From Hermatobates lingyangjiaoensis (taxonomy: Eukaryota > Arthropoda > Insecta > Hemiptera > Hermatobatidae): 64,000 nt of DNA. The stretch's first letter is position 1; each line of letters starts with the position of its first letter. Shown piece after piece: positions 22,880 to 60,400 of this stretch. The stretch spans positions 4,543,001 through 4,607,000 of the forward strand of contig JAPFBL010000068.1 in the NCBI GenBank assembly GCA_026182355.1, written 5' to 3'. The notes under the pieces are model-generated. The model ran no database searches and was not told the origin of the DNA. It saw only the letters and a list, made by a program, of their open reading frames with translations. Position numbers and translations under genes: made by a program.

Positions 22880-25800
22880 TAGTATTCGTGTAAAAATAGC
22901 CAAAAAGTAAAGCGTAAAATGTGAAAGTTTATTTATGTTTAAAACATTATTTATTTATCTAATTTCATAGAATTTGTGTAAGAATAGTCAAAATAATAAG
23001 AGTGACGTGGGTAAGTTTGGAAAAGTTAAAAAAATTTTATGAATTTTCTATGAAAACTGACAATTTTATCAATTTAAGCAAACTTACCCACATCACTCCT
23101 TGTCCATCCTTAACTACCTTTCATTTCCTCTTTCAGGATCACAATGAACTTGGAAATTTTTTTTCAAATTATGGAAACATTCCCACATCACTCTAAAATT
23201 GTTGGCTATTCTTATGTCAAAATGAAATATTTTTTTCAGATTGAGCAAACTTAGCGTATTACCCGTCATTTTTGGCTATTCTGACAGGAATACTATGAAA
23301 ATAAAATTGTCCATTTTCATAGTATTCGTGTAGGTTTACTTAAAACGTACAAACAAATGTGGTTGTTTTTGTTTGCTGAATTTGAACATGTTTTTTATTT
23401 TCTTAAAATTCCTATAAGAATAGTTAAAAGAGTAGGAGTAATTCGCATAAGTTTGCTTAGTTTTATAATATTTTCATTTCCATAGCATTCCTGTTAGAAT
23501 AGCCAAGAATGATGGGTAAATATGGTCAGTTTGATTAATTTGAAAAAATATTTCACTTTGAAATATTTAACTATTAATTTTATTGCAAAGTTAAAATTTT
23601 AACTATTAACTATTCGTTTAGGAATAGTTAAGTTGCAGAGTAATGTATATAGTTTTCTTTTACTTTGAAAACTTTTTTACTTTTATAGTGTTAGTATAAG
23701 GATAGTCGAACATTTTAGTGATGTGGGTAAGATTGTTGAATTTTAAAATTGTCAATTTTCATTGTATTTAAAAAAATTTTTTTGAAAATTTCATTTTCAT
23801 AGGAGTGGTCAAAAGCTAAAAAGAAATGTGATTAGTTTGCTGAAATTGAACATATTTTTTATTCTCCTAAAATTCGTATCAGAATAGTTAAAAAGGTGTG
23901 GAGTAATAATTTGGAACTAATTTTTGCTATTCTAACAGGAATACTATGAAAATGAAAATATTATAAAATTAAGCAAATATACCGTATTACTACATACTTT
24001 TTAACTATTCTTATAGGCATTTTAGAAAAATAAATAATATGTCCAAAAACAGCAAACCAAACCTCATTTCTATTTAACTTTTGACTATTCCTACGCGAAT
24101 ACTATGAAAATAGACAATTTTCAAATTGAATAATCTTAACCACATCACTCTAAAATTTTGTCTATTTTTATACTAATACTATAAAAGTGAAAAAAGTTAT
24201 CAAACTAAAAAAACTATACACATTACTCTGCAACTTTTGACTATTCATACACTAATACTGTGAAAATGAAATATTTTTAACCATCATTTTTGGCTATTCT
24301 AACAGGAATGCTATGGAAATGAAAATATTATAAAATGAAGCGTTTTACTCCACTCATTTTAACTATTCTTATACGAATTTTAGGAAAATAAAAAATATTT
24401 TCAAATTCAGCAAACTAAGACACATTTCTGTTTACGTTTTGTCTATTCCTACAGGAATACTATGAAAATGGATAATTTTTTTCAAGTTCAGCAATCACAT
24501 CACTCTTGACCTGTTTTGATTTATTGGCATGCAGCTTCAGTGTTTTGACGATGACATTGAACAAACAAGAGCAGATTGATTTCACTTTTACCAGACGGCA
24601 ACCTCTAACTACCTTTAACCACCTCTTTCAAGAATACAATGAATTTGGAAAATGTTTTTCAAACTAAACAAACTTACCCACATTACTCTTCAATGTTTGA
24701 CTATTCTTACACGAACACTATAAAAACGAAAAAAGTTTTCAAAACACTAATAAAATAAAAAGAAGTTGTACACATTACTCTATACCTTTTCAGTATTCTT
24801 ACATGAATGCAATAAAATTGATAATTTTTTCAAATCTAGCAAACTTACTTGTGGACAGTCTTGTCCACATCACCCCTAACTACCTCGAACTACCTCTATC
24901 ATGAATACAATGAATTTGGAATTTTTTTTTAAAATTAAGCAAATATTCATCACTACAATTTTTGACTATTCTTACAAGAATACTATGGTAATGAAATTTA
25001 TTTTTATATTTAGCAAATTTAGGCACACAACTCTTCACCTTATCAATATTTATACACGAATACATTAATTTTTTTAAAATATTTCAAAATATTAAAACTT
25101 ACCTACCCACATTACCCTTTCACCTCTTCACTATTCTTACTAGAATATTATGGAATTAAAAATTTTATCAAATAGAACTTACACTCGTATGTGTTGTGTA
25201 GGAGGGACACACTATACACCTCAACTACATTGATAATATGCTTGTCTTGGAGAGACTCTAGACAACCTCACCTACTTGTGGACACGAAGAGGAAAAATAG
25301 CTAAACAAATTAGTCACTAGGTGAATTTGCTAAAGTTAAAAAAAAATTAACATATAGTATTTGTGTGATATTAATCTAAACGTGAAGAGAAATGTAGCTA
25401 AGTTTGCTTGATTTGAATTTTTTTTTTTCATTGTCATAGTGTTTGTGCAAGAATAGTCAAAAGATGTATGATGGATTTGCTAAATTTGACAAAACTTTTC
25501 ATTTTCAAGTATTCGTGTAGGAATAGTCAAACGATGAAGAGTAATGTTAGTAAGTTAGTATAATTTTATAAAATTCTACATTTCCATAGTGTTAGTGTCA
25601 GACTAATGTGGGTAAACTTGCTTAATTTGAAAAAAATATTATTTTGATAGTTTTCATGTATGAATAGTCAAAAGGAGAAGAATATGTAGTAAGTTTGCTA
25701 TAGTCAAAAAATGTTCCATTTTCATAATAATCGTGTAAGAATAGTCAAAAATAGCTAAAGTAAGAATGGATAAAAATAAATGGTGATGTGGGTAATTTAT

Positions 25801-26960
25801 CTTTATTTAAAATATTTCTATTTTCGTAGCAATTGTACAAGAATACTCAAAGGAGTAGAGTGACGTGGGTAAGTTTGCTAATGTTAAAAAAGTTTCAATT
25901 TTCACAGTATCCGTGTAAAAATAGTCGAAAGGTATAGAGTAGTGTGTGTAAATCTGTTTAGTTTGAAAAATATTTTCTATTTCATAGTACCCGTGTAAGA
26001 ATGATAAAAAATTGTAGAGTGGTAGGTAAGTTTGCTAAATTTGAAAAAAAAATTTACATATTCATTGTATTACATGAATGCCATGAAATTCGACAATTTT
26101 TTTCAAATCAAGCAAACTTACTTGTGAACAGTCTTGTCCACATCACCTCTGACTACCTCGAACCACCTCTATCACAAATACAATGAATTTGGAATTTTTT
26201 TTTCATCATCACTCTACAGTTTCTTTCATATTTAGCAAACTTAGACCTCCAAATCTTCACCACTATTTATATACGAATACTACGAAAATAAACACGTTAT
26301 AATATTAAGCAAACTTATGCGTGTTAATCCTCTAATTTTGACTATTCTTACACAAATTTTTAGAAAATAAAAAATATTTTCAAATTGAGCAAATTAAGCC
26401 ACATTTCTTTTCACCTCATGACTATTCCTTCACGAATACTATGAACATTGACAATTTTTTTAATTTTGGCAAACTTACCCACATCACTGTTGTCCACACT
26501 ACCCCTAACTACCATTAATTTCCTCTTTCAGGAACACAATGAGCTTGGAAATTTTTTTCAAACTAACCAAACTTACCCACATTACTCTAAAATTTTAGAC
26601 TGCCCTTATTCTAATTCTATGAGAGTGAACTAAGTTTTCAAACTAAAAAAGTAAAATATACACATTACTCTGCACCTTTTGACTTTTCTTACACGAATAC
26701 CATGAAAATTAAATATTTTTTCAAATTGAGCAAACTTAGCGTATTGCCCATCATTTATGCCTATTCTAACAGGAATACTATTAAAACAATATTTTATGAA
26801 ATTAAGCAAACTTATCGTATTACCCTTCATTAGTGCTATTCTAACAGGAATACTATAGAAATGAAAATATTATAAAACTAAGCAAAATTAAGCGTATTAC
26901 TCTATTCCTTTCAACTATTCTTATACGAATTTTATGAAAATAAAAAATATTTTAAAATTC
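22880..26960. repeat. Degenerate minisatellite field with mixed orientation
   Basis: Dozens of diverged units of roughly 70-90 bp built from GTGATGTGGGTAAGTTTGC, a poly-A/T stretch, TTTTCATAGTATTCGTGTA and AGAATAGTCAAAAG. Orientation switches: forward around 22900-23900, reverse from about 23930 to 25130, forward 25360-26070, reverse 26080-26960. Some units also carry CCTCTAACTACC-type segments. The short open frames are not genes. Confidence 0.7.
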
Positions 26961-27860
26961 AGCAAAAGCGACATAATTGAATATAGGTAGTAACTAGTCA
27001 ACTTGGTTCCATTTTTTCGATTATTATATAAGTGAGCTAAAAGTTCGATATGATTGAAGATAGTAACTAGTCACCTTGGTTTCATTTTTAACCTTTTGCA
27101 TAAGTGGACTTACTAAAATTGACAAATCATGATGACAGGTATTAACTGGAGATATGAATGAAGAAACGTAGTAACTTGCCAACTTGGTTTCACTATTTCA
27201 ACATTTTGTATATAGGGGGGGGGGGGGGGGGGGGGGGGCGATATGATTGAATACAGGCAGTAACTAGTCAACGTGGTTTCATTTTTCAACTTTTTGCAAA
27301 GTGGACTAAAAGTGCGAATGGTTAATGAGAGGTACTAATTAGTCACGATGGTTTCATTTTCTCAAGTTCCATGCATAAGTGCAGTAAAAGTGCGAGATGA
27401 TTGAAGACAGATAGTAATTTGTCAACCTGGTTTCATTCTTTCAATTTTTTGTTTTGCATAAACTGGTTAAAAATGCGAGGTGATTGAAGGTTTCCTTTTT
27501 TCAACCTTTTATTTAAGAGGACTAGAAGTACGATATGATTGAAGACAGGTAGTAACTAGTCAAGTTGGTTTCATTTGTTCAACTTTTTGCAAAAATAAAC
27601 TAAAAGTGCGTTATGATTAACAGGTGGTAACTAGTTAATATGGTTTCGTTTCATTTCTCAACTTCCTTGCATAAATAGGTTCAAAGTCCGATATGATTGA
27701 AGACAGGTAGCACGAAGTCAAATTTTTTTCATTTTTTCTACTTTTTGTATAAATGGTTTAAAAGTACGGTATGACTGAAGAAACGTAGTAACTTGCCTAC
27801 TTGGTTTCATTTTTTTAACTTTTCGTATAAGTGGATATGGTTAAAGACAAAACAGATATG
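26960..27860. repeat. Second degenerate tandem array with poly(G) run
   Basis: About ten units of roughly 70-90 bp with GATATGATTGAAGACAGGTA, GTAACTAGTCAACTTGG and CATAAGTGGACTAAAAGTGC. A run of about 22 G interrupts a unit at 27217-27238. Confidence 0.7.
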
Positions 27861-28140
27861 GTAAGAACAGTTAAAAGGTAAATGGTGATATTGGTATGTT
27901 TCCTTTATTTTAAATAATATTCTATTTTCGTAGCAATCGTAAAAGAATACTCAAAAGGAGTTGAGTGATGTAGGTAAGTTCAATTTAAAAAAAAATTTCA
28001 ATATTCATTGTAATCGTGATATTGATGGTTAAAGGTAGCTGGTATGGACAATAGTGATGTGGGTAAGTTTGCGTAATTTGAAAAAAGGTTCAAGTTTTAA
28101 TGGTATTTCCGAATAAATAGTCTAAACGTGAAGAGAAATG
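27861..28140. repeat. Return of the first minisatellite unit
   Basis: After the second array, units with GTGATGTGGGTAAGTTTGC and TCTAAACGTGAAGAGAAATG reappear, so the second array sits inside the first. Confidence 0.5.
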
Positions 28141-28351
28141 TAATAGTTATAACTACAATATGGTTATAGTTATTAGGTAACAAGGAAACACCCTCTCCTC
28201 CGTTTTAATACAAGTGCCTAAATAGCTCTTGATAAAGAGCTTGATATAGCTCTTGAATTTTATAAACCCTTTTAAGTGGCATGAAAACGCTTATTACGGA
28301 ATTCAAAAAGTTCTACGAATAATTCAAAAATACAATGTTTTTTTGGTTTAT

Positions 28352-28518
28352 AGATCCAAAAATCCAAATGGAATAAATTCCTTTTGCCTTAATGAGCAAA
28401 TCCCTAAGTGTCCAAAATTCTTTTAACTGCTGCTAAAAATTTAACTGCTGATTTCAAGAAATTCAGCTCTATCCTTACTTTTTGTATAATTGTAACAAAC
28501 TACTTTGACAGTTTAGAT
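28352..28518 (+). repeat. Direct duplication, right copy
   Basis: Copy of 22441-22600; identical for the last 50 or so bases, diverged with small indels in the middle. Confidence 0.8.
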
Positions 28519-29564
28519 CTCAGAATTATGACATAATCTGTTCTCCCACCCTCTCCCTCTTATCACAGTCGTTAAAAATCTTACTTCCTATAACCCATTT
28601 GTTATTCAGACTGCTTGTATGTATGTTTAATTGATATTTCTCTTTTTGGTTTTACGTTGTTATTATTTCATTTCAGATAAAGTGATTAATATAGCACTGA
28701 ATGGTCCAAAAGTAATGGAAAATTAATAGCATTGTTTTACTTTCTATTAATATATTTTCCATATATATCAAGTATATACATAAATTACACCATTATTATT
28801 AATATACAGTCAGTCTCTAATATTCGGCAGGCTCCTCTCGATACAATGATGGCCTGACACTTGGACAGCCACTTCTACTCCTCTACACTTACACCTATAT
28901 CACATCTGAAACAAACAATCATCTTTATCAAACTCCAACAGATATTTGAATTTTATAAACCCAAATTAATTATTTTTTATTCAATAATTGATAGTTATTT
29001 ATAACAGAAAACTACATAATTTTTTATAGCTTCACTTTAAAATAAAACTACACACACTAAAACATAGGTCAGATTCAGTGAGCAACGACAATTGCACAAT
29101 TTGGACTTGTTCGACCACTTCCAACATTATTTCAGAGTTGCAACGAAATTAAATGAAAATTAATTTAAGAATTTACAAATACACTAAATGTGACACTAAA
29201 TTGTGACACAACATCAAAACCAAAAGAGTTAAGTGATTTCAAGTTTCAAGTATTTCAAGTGGGAGTCAAAGTGTGTCATAACGAAATTCATAAACAATTC
29301 AACATATTCAAAATTCATAACATTGAGTTTTAGTTAATATAGCATTAAATATTTAATTCTTAGTTACCAAAATACTATAAAGCAAATATTAACGGTAATT
29401 TTGCTTTGTTCACACAATAATGAGTCATAATAAACCCTTATTTGATATAGAAAGTGTTCGTTTTTCGGCTTAACATATTAGATTCTAATTATTGAGATTA
29501 ATGGCCTTAGAACTTGCACCTTACACTCTAACCCAAAGGAACAGTAAGACTTATACCAACTTGA
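28519..29564. other. 3' flank / UTR of the ANKRD homologue
   Basis: AT-rich. Read on the minus strand there is an AATAAA near 28972-28980, about 590 bases after the stop, which could be the poly(A) signal. Nothing else seen. Confidence 0.35.
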
Positions 29565-54353
<24,789 letters not shown>

Positions 54354-55659
54354 CTAAACAAAAATAATAACATCAAATTTCAATTGATATGCTCTACCTG
54401 AAGTCATTGGTACACACATTAGATATTCAAAAGTACTTTTCAATGCATTTGTATATAATTACGTATCTATTGATACGAGTATAACGGTTACGCCACATTT
54501 GAACTCGTCAATTGAAGTTCCATGGCAAGGCCATTCTCTCCTGGCGCATTGTTCTGTGACTCTTCACTTCACCGCATTATCTTCTTGGCGGCCCATTATA
54601 CAAATATATATGCAGTACACAACATTAGCTAAACCAATATTTATCCAAAATCTCACTTTATATAACTATAATTATGCTTACTTTCTACGAAATTACGTTT
54701 ACTTAACCGATTATTTGTGGAAAGATGGTAAGGTTGATGGTTAAGTCAGTATTAAGTTAGAATATAGTAAACATATAGAATACTGTAGAAACGGTACTCT
54801 TGACATCATGGAAGTGCTTATTAGTGTTGATGACCTGTAAGTTAACGGGAGATATACTAATATTTCATATTGATTGACAACATTCAAGAAATGGTAAGTC
54901 GATGATATCAATGTCAGTTACGGTAATGTGCTCAGTGACTTTCCGTGATGGTTGTGCGATGGTGGTGGTGTGATATACTGATATTGGTTATACTGATATT
55001 CTCACAGGTGATGTTTAGGAAAGTGGTAATATTGCTGTTGTTGTTTTACGTGATGTACGAAACATCTATCAAAACGGACATTCCATCAATACCACATCTA
55101 ACATCTTTAGATATCAAAACTCATTCAAATATTCATTTATTAACACACCCATATTTGGACACATCCAATCCTCCTTGATCAAATAATAACCAAAAAATAA
55201 AACATGATTCGTATAATTATTCTATTAATTGCTATAACCATGAAAGCAGCTCTCAGCATCATTAAAGACATCTCAGCACAATGTGTCGATGGTGCCCCAT
55301 TCTAATGGGTGCTGAAGGCCAAATGAGCCATACCTAGGCCATTGATTGGCATACAGTCAAAAAGTGTGGAATTAGTTAACAAATAGTTTTTTCGGAAACA
55401 AGATTACTGTTTCAAAAATGTAAAAGGATAACCTTTTTTTATATTTTTACATAATTACTTAGTAAAAGCTTAATCTAACTTTATTAAGAATTCTCAAATG
55501 GTAGTACTCGAAGCGTGTTTTCCAATGTTGGATATACACCACTCATACAAAAACATAACATATTACAAATTATTTTTTTTCTAACCACTTAAATATTCTA
55601 TGGATCTATGGATATGCAGTAGACAAATAGAAAATCCCCCTCTCGTTCGTGACTACCGT
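54354..55659. other. ANKRD upstream intron, nothing recognised
   Basis: AT-rich; no exon of the ANKRD gene identified here. Confidence 0.4.
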
Positions 55660-58250
55660 TAAAGACTACAATGAAATGGTTTACACATGAAATCTTTTGA
55701 GACACGACCCAACCTGAGGGGAATAGAGTCCTCAGTAACCACAACACTCCAGAGAGTAAAGTAAAAAAAAATGAAATAGTTTACACATGAAATCTTTTGA
55801 GACACGACCAAACCTGAGGGGAATAGAGTCCTCAGTAACCACAACACTCCAGAGAGTAAAGTAAAAAAAAAATGAAATAGTTTACACATGAAATCCTTTG
55901 AGACACGACCCAACCTGAGGGGAATAGAGTCCTCAGTAACCACAACACTCCAGAGAGTAAAGTAAAAAAAAATGAAATAGTTTACACATGAAATCTTTTG
56001 AGACACGACCCAACCTGAGGGGAATAGAGTCCTCAGTAACCACAACACTCCAGAGAGTAAAGTAAAAAAAAAATGAAATAGTTTACACATGAAATCTTTT
56101 GAGACACGACCCAACCTGAGGGGAATAGAGTCCTCAGTAACCACAACACTCCTGAGAGTAAAGTAAAAAAAAATGAAATAGTTTACACATGAAATCCTTT
56201 GAGACACGACCCAACCTGAGGGGAATAGAGTCCTCAGTAACCACAACACTCCAGAGAGTAAAGTAAAAAAAAATGAAATAGTTTACACATGAAATCCTTT
56301 GAGACACGACCCAACCTGAGGGGAATAGAGTCCTCAGTAACCACAACACTCCAGAGAGTAAAGTAAAAAAAAATGAAATAGTTACACATGAAATCTTTGA
56401 GACACGACCAACCTGAGGGGAATAGAGTCCTCAGTAACCACAACACTCCAGAGAGTAAAGTAAAAAAAAATGAAATAGTTTACACATGAAATCTTTGAGA
56501 CACGACCCAACCTGAGGGAATAGAGTCCTCAGTAACCACAACACTCCAGAGAGTAAAGTAAAAAAAAATGAAATATTTACACATGAAATCTTTTGAGACA
56601 CGACCAAACCTGATGGGAATAGAGTCCTCAGTAACCACAACACTCCGAGAGTAAAGTAAAAAAAATATGAAATAGTTTACACATGAAATCTTTGAGACAC
56701 GACCCAACCTGAGGGGATTTAGAGTCCTCAGTAACACATACACTCCAGAGAGTAAAGTAAAAAAAAAATGAAATAGTTTACACATGAAATCTTTTGAGAC
56801 ACGACCAAACCTGAGGGGAATAGAGTCCTCAGTAACACAACACTCCGAGAGTAAAGTAAAAAAAAATGAATAGTTTACACATAATCTTTGAGACATCGAC
56901 CAACTGAGGGGATATAGAGTCCTCAGTAACCATAACTACTCCAGAGAGTAAAGTAAAAAAATATTAATGAAATAGTTATTACACATGAAATCTTTTGAGA
57001 CACGACAACTAGAGGAATAAGTCCTCAGTAACCACAACATTTCCAGTCAGAGTAAAGTATAAAAAAATGAAATAGTTTATCAATGAAATCTTTTGAGACA
57101 CGACCAACCTGAGGGGAATAGATCCTCAGTAACCACAAACTCCAGAGGTTAAAGTAAAAAAAATGTAAATATTTTCACATAAATCTTTGAGAACGACTCA
57201 ATACCTTTGAGGGGAATAGAGTCTCAGTAACACAAACTCCAGAGAGTCAAATGTAAAAAACAAAAATTGAAATAGTTTACAATGAAATCTTTTGAGACAG
57301 ACAAACCTGAGGGAATAGAGTCCTCAGTATACCATCAACACTACCGAGATAATTAAGTTAAAAATAAAATAAATAGTTATACAATGTAAAGTCCTTTTAA
57401 AGTACATCGACCATACCTAGGGGTAATAGAGCTCCTTCAGTAAACAAATCACTTACCAGAGAGTAATAGTAACTTGAAAAAATGAAATAGTTTACAATGA
57501 AATCTTTGAGACATGCCAACCTGAGGGGAATAGATGTCCTCATAACCAACACTCAGAGAGTAAAGTAAATCAATAAAATGAAATAGTTTACAATGAAAAT
57601 TTTTGGACACTCCACCTGAGGGGAATAGAGTCCTCAGTAACCACAAACACTTCCAGAGAGTAATAGTAAAAACAAAAAAAATGAAATAGTTTACACATGA
57701 AATCTTTTTGAGACTTACGACCCAACCTGAGGGGAATAGAGTCCTCAGTAACCACAACACTCCAGAGAGTAAAGTTAAAAAAAAATTGATTAAAATAGTT
57801 TACTAACATGAAATCTTTTGAGTTACACGACCAACCTGAGGGAATAGAGTCCTCATGTAACCATCATACACTTCCATGAGAGTAAAGTAAAAATAAAAAT
57901 GAAATAGTTTACACATGAAATCTTTTGAGACACGACCCAACCTGAGGGGAATAGAGTCCTCAGTAACCACAACACTCCAGAGAGTAAAGTAAAAAAAAAT
58001 GAAATAGTTTACACATGAAATCTTTTGAGACACGACCCAAACCTGAGGGGAATAGAGTCCTCAGTAACCACAACACTCCAGAGAGTAAAGTAAAAAAAAA
58101 TGAAATAGTTATACACATGAAATCTTTTGAGACACGACCCAACCTGAGGGGAATAGAGTCCTCAGTAACCACAACACTCCAGAGAGTAAAGTAAAAAAAA
58201 ATGAAATAGTTTACACATGAAATCTTTTGAGACACGACCAAACCTGATAT
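55660..58250. repeat. Tandem array of about 26 units of 100-101 bp
   Basis: Unit contains AATGAAATAGTTTACACATG, AAATCTTTTGAGACACGACC, AACCTGAGGGGAATAGAGTC, CTCAGTAACCACAACACTCC and AGAGAGTAAAGT plus A8-9. Units at both edges are almost identical; those from about 56640 to 57890 carry many one-base indels. Minus-strand open frames such as 55659-56249 are translations of the array. Confidence 0.97.
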
Positions 58251-60400
58251 AAAACATAACGTCTCATTTAAGCATAACGTAAACATCTAAATGGGATATA
58301 ATTATTAGCCTGTCATTCCTGAGGTAGTACAGATAGTGATTGAAGGACATATCAATTTATAAGCTTATTTTTGTACATCACAAACAATTTATTATTTGCA
58401 AATAATTTCATTAGTATAACTACAGCAGTAATAGCATTTTTGAAAAACCAAAGTGAACATTTCTTGAAACGAAATAGTATCCTACAAGAGAACATGGCTA
58501 TTGTTCAAATAGCCAGTAGATTTCTTACATCGTTTACTTGACATCCTTCTACATTGAATATTAATGTAAAATTTTCAAATTTGAAACAGTAAAATACTCT
58601 TTTTTTCTCTGAAAAACTTCTTAAACAGCGAAGAAAATGTTGTTTTAAGGTGATTTGTTAATTAAAGATGTACGTTAATTACAGTTATTAATCTCTAAAC
58701 GAAAGATTTCAATTTTGAATTATCTTTTACAATTTTGGTTTTTAACAGAATTATTATACTGGGATTTTTATGGCTTCTTAGTATTTAATAAGATCATTTT
58801 CCTTCCCCTTTGTCAAATAACATATATACGAATTTTTTTTTAATGAGTGTTATCATTTACCTGCACAATATTATTCCTCTTACATCTCTTATAAGTCAAT
58901 AATATATTTTCATTTTTCCATTAGAAACATCAATTTTATCTCAGTGGATTGCTCAAAAAATTTCTAAGTCAATGTAAAAAATACAAAAAATTCGACAAGT
59001 ATAGCAGGTGATCTCTTAGTCTAGAATAAACAAACAGTTTTTATATCGTTATTGCTCTTTCCCGCAATTAAAACTTCATGAATTTTTTTTTGTGAATTGC
59101 TAATTTTTTGTTCCATTTTTGGTCAAATTTTCATTATTTTTTAACGAGCCGTTTAGCGTCAAAAAATCATTTTCTGAAAACACAAATCGTACTGTAACGC
59201 CCCTTTAGCGAATGCAATTTTAGAAAAAAATATCTCAACTCATTCGCCATATAATGTTCTATTTGTAGGCATAGTTTCATTCTTGTCCGTCAAACAGTAT
59301 GGCTTGTATCGCTCTCACAAGGTTTGAGATTGAATTATAAGTCAAAATTTTTACATTTTATTGAAAAAAAAATATTTCCTGTTGTCTTAAAATTCTGAAT
59401 ATATTTTTCGTTTGTTGCATTTGAAACCTCAAAGATAATGTCAAAATTTCAAAACTCTAGGGTTATCAGTTTAGGAGAGATAAATGTTTAAAAAAAAAAC
59501 GGTTTTTGGCAAAAAAAGTGACTTTCCCATCATGCATAATTCTTCCCAAACAATAGGGATCTTCGTCTAAATGGGGCCCATTTTTGTGTAAAATATCAAC
59601 TTGATCCATCAAAGATTCTGGACCGTAGCGTGGTAACAAGCAATGCTAACACACGCACCCACCCACCCACACACACACACAGACATTATCGTAAAAACGT
59701 CATAAAACGACTTCTGGTACCTCAAAACATGTAATTCCGTCAAAATCTCGAGATCGAATTTTTTCACGATCACTATACTTTACTTATAGTAAAGTAAAAA
59801 TGAAATAGTTTCAATTTTTGTTAATTCTATTTATTTTTCTGATATAGCTATTTTTTTCAACCTTTCAGCATAATTTATATAATATCTATCTTAAAGTTAA
59901 AGTTTTATTATAACTGTGGACATTGTATAATTTAGGGATATAAATTAAGTGAGATAATCTACAAGTGTATTTAAATATTCAAATTATTCTAGATTGTTGA
60001 ATAAATTATATTCAGTTCAAACAAAGGTTTAACAATGAACAGTGAGTCAAAGGATGATCACTTTTGAAATGGCCTACACAATGGTACGAATTAATGACAT
60101 GAAAAAAGAAGTTCGCTACTCAGTAATACCTAGGTCATAAATCAAAAGGCAATTAGTGCTCTGTTTAGTTTATATAACCACTTGAGAAAAATCGCTTAAT
60201 GAGGAACTTATGATGGCACAGAAATGTTAAGTATGAAAAGGTTCATTAATCGTCAGTATACAAATGACCATTGAAATCACACATTAAAGGCCAGTCTGTC
60301 ATTAATGTTGTTTTTATGTTAAATACCTTGTAATTATACACTATTAGGAAAAATGTTGAGCAAAAAAAATCTTAAATAATACAGACAAATTAGTCATTGA
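58251..60400. other. AT-rich flank with dispersed repeat
   Basis: 59640-59775 holds a (CACC)n/(CA)n microsatellite and the dispersed repeat shared with 51715-51830 and 11390-11465. The rest has no recognised feature. Confidence 0.4.

Noticed and set aside
55659..56896. Long minus-strand open frames with repeated WLLRTLFPSGW
   Set aside because: They are translations of the 100-bp tandem array; unit length near a multiple of three minus one and A-run changes make the frame drift. No gene.
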